Shown here piece by piece: positions 60,905 through 64,000 of a DNA stretch of 64,000 nucleotides (position 1 is its first letter; every line of letters starts with the position of its first letter). A program made the position numbers and the translations under genes. The DNA lies in the NCBI RefSeq assembly GCF_005239225.2, contig NC_133292.1, forward strand, positions 10,512,985-10,576,984, in the 5' to 3' direction. Under the pieces are notes generated by a model. The model was not told the origin of the DNA, searched no databases, and was given only the letters and a program-made list of their open reading frames with translations. Origin of the DNA: Populus alba. Lineage: Eukaryota; Streptophyta; Magnoliopsida; Malpighiales; Salicaceae.

Positions 60905-63132
60905 ATGAGTTACCCTGATTCCCATGATTCTTTTATGTCACCACAGGCCTCATATCAAGCAGGCAGTGATGCTATTGGTGTGTGGCCTCAATTTGTAATG
61001 AATAACAATGAGCAATTTGAACACCACCAACCACCTTATAAAAGGCCAAGAAACTCTGAGGATAACCCCAACCAATCCATGAATTCTAGGACGCCACCAA
61101 CAAACAACCTTCCAGTCCACAAGGGAACAACCAACATCTTTTTCAAGACAAGAGTATGTGCAAAGTTTAAGACTGGCACTTGTAGGAATGGCGAGAATTG
61201 CAACTTTGCTCATGGAATGCAAGATTTGAGGCAGCCTCCTCCAAATTGGAAGGAACTAGTGGGTGTAAGTGTAAGTAGTGAAGAGGATAGGTCAACAGCG
61301 ACCAATTGGGAAGATGATCAGAGGATAATTCACAAGATGAAGCTGTGCAAGAAGTTTTATAATGGGGAAGAGTGTCCTTATGGTGACAGGTGTAATTTCC
61401 TTCATGAGGATCCATCAAAGTTCAGGGAGGACACGGGGAGGTTCAGGGAGAGTTCTGCAATAAGTATTGGTACTACAGGGCAGGCGTTGGGCCATGGAAG
61501 TGGTGTGTTTAATGCTGCTGAAGTTAATAGGCCGGCAAACAATGCTGTTTCAGATGCTTCTCGATCAAATATAATAAAGCCTGTTTATTGGAAGACAAAA
61601 TTGTGTACTAAGTGGGAGATCACAGGTCAATGCCCCTTTGGCGAGAAATGCCACTTTGCTCATGGGCTAGCAGGTACTTTCTGTTGCTTAAGTTGTATTT
61701 CATTGTTATATTTAACTTGTGTTTATCACTTTAGTTTCTCCCTTGCATGTTGACTTCTTTTCTTAAATATTGGAACTTCTTTGTTATCTTGATAGCTTCT
61801 AAGGAATGAGGGGTAGAATGAGAGTTTTGTTAAGGGTAAAAAAAATCGATTTGTTATTTCTCTATCTGTGAACTGAGAATCTTTGTTATGTTTTAAATTT
61901 ATTGGAACTAATTGTAGTGTCACACCCATAATTTTTCAAAGATCACCGTCTGAGTATCTTAATTTGCATTCATAAAATGTAAACTGATGACGAAGAATAA
62001 TTGTTAGTTATAGTTTGATTAAATTTTGATGAGTAGTATTTGAATTGGAGTTCTTCATTTTCTTTCCTTTTTGTTTCAAATAGGCTTTAACTGAACGATG
62101 AATGTCTTGATCTATTTTTCTCGGGAGCCTGGTGACTTCCACCTGAACTTATAAAAATAAATCAAAGGGTTTAAGTTTAAAAAACCTGTTTTGCAGATCA
62201 AGTGTCCCTGGGATAATGGCTTTGCTCTGATATGTTAAATTATCTGTCTTTGTATTGAGGGATAATTCTTGCTTGAATATTAAAGGCCTATCATTTGCGT
62301 AGAGGAACTCTTATTGTGCTAGCTAATATTCAAAATTCCATTTTCTGGAGGTAGATCCCTTGACCAGTCAGTTCTCTTATAACCAGTTCCTAATTATATG
62401 CACACTATATTTGTTTAGTATGTAGCTTTTTCGTTTCCTCAAGGAGTCGTTTTTTTTGGGACTTTGAGTCTTCTGAAACTAATATTTAACTGGATCAAGG
62501 CATCCTGTGGTCGTGATTTTGCTTCTTTCTTCTACACTTTTTATGAGGCTGTCTTATTCTTTCTCTGCCAAACCATCCATCACTAATATAATTTTTTTTT
62601 TTTTACTCTATAATAAACTCAGTTTTTAGTTAGAACCTGTTCTATGTGGTGTAGCAGTAATAGTGAATTTTTGCCCCCCTCAATTCTAGTTCTATGATTA
62701 AAGAGAAACAGAGTTGGTCTCAAGCTTGCATATATGTGGATATGAGTGAGCTATACGAACTGTGTGCTGCATCATATGAACACAATCGTGTCCACTAGAA
62801 AAGATGCAAAAAACTCATCATTGATGGGATAATTTTTATTTATATTTATTGATTCCAACTCTTAATTGAATTCAGAGTTACAAGCTCCTGGTGGACGCAA
62901 TGAGGTGGAAGCAGGAAATGCAGGCTCTGTTTTGACTAAAGCACCACCACCTCTTCTTCCTAATAACGTGTCTCCAAGTATGACAGTGAATGTGCCTAGT
63001 TTAATTGAAGAGGAGCAAGGTAAGAAATGCTTATTAAAGTGGAAAGGACAGAAGAAAATAAATCGGATTTATGCTGACTGGCTTGATGATCTGCCATTAG
63101 TTCACAACTTGACAAACCAAGTGCAGAGTTGA
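60905..63132 (+). CDS. CCCH zinc-finger protein with three fingers (C3H39-like)
   Basis: Putative RNA-binding CCCH protein. Exons 60905-61673 and 62876-63132 join (G|AG) to 341 aa. I start at ATG 60905 (MSYPDSHDSF); codons upstream are TTG and lie before a likely splice acceptor. Finger 1 is C85-X7-C93-X5-C99-X3-H103 (KFKTGTCRNGENCNFAH). Finger 2 is C148-X8-C157-X5-C163-X3-H167, and finger 3 is C234-X8-C243-X5-C249-X3-H253. All ligands are present. A conserved-looking C-terminal segment reads KWKGQKKINRIYADWLDDL. It resembles Arabidopsis C3H39 (At3g19360) as I recall it. Poly(A) signal AATAAA is near 63363. Nuclear versus cytosolic location cannot be decided. Confidence 0.88.
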
Positions 63133-64000
63133 GTTTGAGTGGATACTACTGGTTTGCATTGCATTCATGTTTCAGCTACATCAATAGTTTTTTTTTTTTG
63201 TTGTGTTTCCGAAGTTGAAATTTTGTACTACAGGATGTTGAGATGTCCAAAAGACATAGGAGAAGAGGCATAGGATAGTTTGTTTTCTCTGCCAAATAGG
63301 CTTTTTAATGGTTCTCATTTTCACCCCTTGTTTTCCTTCCATGATTCTTAGTTTGGAAAAGAAATAAATGTTTCCTTCATAGCAAATGTGATTGACAGCA
63401 TATTATTTTATTTGAAATGTAAGTCAGTGCTCAATGCTTCCTTCATAGCAAATGTGATTGACAGCGTAATATTTTATTTGAAATATAAGTCGTTCTTTTC
63501 ACTATTTGTTTGCTTGTCTGGGATCCGCTTCTTCTCAGCTCTCATTTTCCGGCTTTCAGCTTTCTTTCTTCTTTTTTCCCCAAATAAAGTGGTTGTATTC
63601 AAGTTGTTCCTAAGCCTGGACATTATTGGATTGCATTGTACGACCGGTGCAAAGAGGATCCTAAATGATGTAAATAATGCGATAGAAACAACACAGGGTT
63701 TTCACCATAAGAACTTAATTCATATTCTCTCGCATGATGCTTTTCTCTGATTTTTTAAAGAGTTTTACAACCTTGTAAATAGGTTAAAAATCAATCTTAA
63801 CAAGGTTGGAAAATCAGAATCATGAAAAACAACATAAAATCTAAATTAAGCTAAAAACTCAAAAAAAGAAAAAGAAAAATAATAGAATATAACGACTAGC
63901 GGGGCTTTTCGAGCATTTTTATCCGGTTCAATTCATCTGAAATCTCAAATGATGTAAAATAAGATTTAAATGATATGAAATGCGTGTTATTTTTTTTCGA
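63133..64000. other. CCCH gene 3' flank, no further gene
   Basis: 3' UTR, then a 66-bp tandem duplication (separate entry), then ordinary AT-rich sequence. A plus-strand open stretch at 63388-63750 runs through the duplication and has no recognisable domain. Confidence 0.6.
63372..63491. repeat. 66-bp tandem duplication in the CCCH 3' flank
   Basis: Copies start at 63372 and 63438 and share TTCCTTCATAGCAAATGTGA, TTGACAGC and TTTTATTTGAAAT blocks with few differences. The first copy begins only a few bases after the AATAAA. Confidence 0.9.

Noticed and set aside
63388..63750. 120-codon open frame at the right end
   Set aside because: Runs through a tandem duplication and low-complexity hydrophobic sequence; no protein family recognised.
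1..64000. tRNA, rRNA or snoRNA genes
   Set aside because: No cloverleaf with both internal promoter boxes in proper spacing was seen apart from the SINEs; a tRNAscan run would be needed to exclude one fully.

Overview
The window is nuclear DNA from a woody eudicot. Introns are AT-rich with GT-AG borders, proteins match Arabidopsis families closely, and AT-rich intergenic DNA carries SINEs, microsatellites and MITE-like sequence. A Salicaceae genome such as Populus is my best guess, but I cannot prove it without a search. I see no prokaryotic operon, CRISPR array, virus or confident tRNA/rRNA gene.

Layout. 1-4621: AT-rich, no gene recognised. 4622-6546 (-): bHLH121/URI-type iron-response transcription factor, 5 exons. 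7143-10343 (+): XAP5 CIRCADIAN TIMEKEEPER, 12 exons, divergent from the bHLH gene over a ~600 bp promoter. 11722-15254 (+): translocon-associated protein alpha, 8 exons. 17967-19321 (+): Ole e 1 plus proline-rich cell-wall protein. 19.7-20.66 kb: a repetitive MITE-like block. 22799-38030 (+): NUP188, 32 exons, 1970 codons in frame. 39956-40474 (+): intronless cytosolic cyclophilin. 41966-42214: two-exon relic of a NIPA magnesium transporter gene. 42712-43222: three SINE copies side by side. 46256-48370 (+): short eIF4B-like protein. 51524-53858 (+) and 57274-59676 (+): two tandem amidase-signature genes, the first with a premature stop. 60905-63132 (+): three-finger CCCH protein.

The coding models were built by joining exons at GT-AG borders and checking phase. 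Every listed model stays in frame from start to stop.

The genes do not form one pathway; they are a conserved chromosomal block. From memory, Arabidopsis chromosome 2 (At2g21130-At2g21160: cyclophilin, PRP2, XCT, TRAP-alpha) and chromosome 4 (At4g38710-At4g38770: eIF4B-like, NIPA-type, ROC1, NUP188, PRP4) each keep part of this set. The window appears to hold the union, with the NIPA member decayed to two exons. I found no convincing undescribed biological system. The best leads are the NIPA relic, the amidase pair (C-terminal nonsense codon, unequal signal peptides, altered active-site loop), the SINE cluster and the nearly perfect 108-bp repeat in the proline-rich gene.
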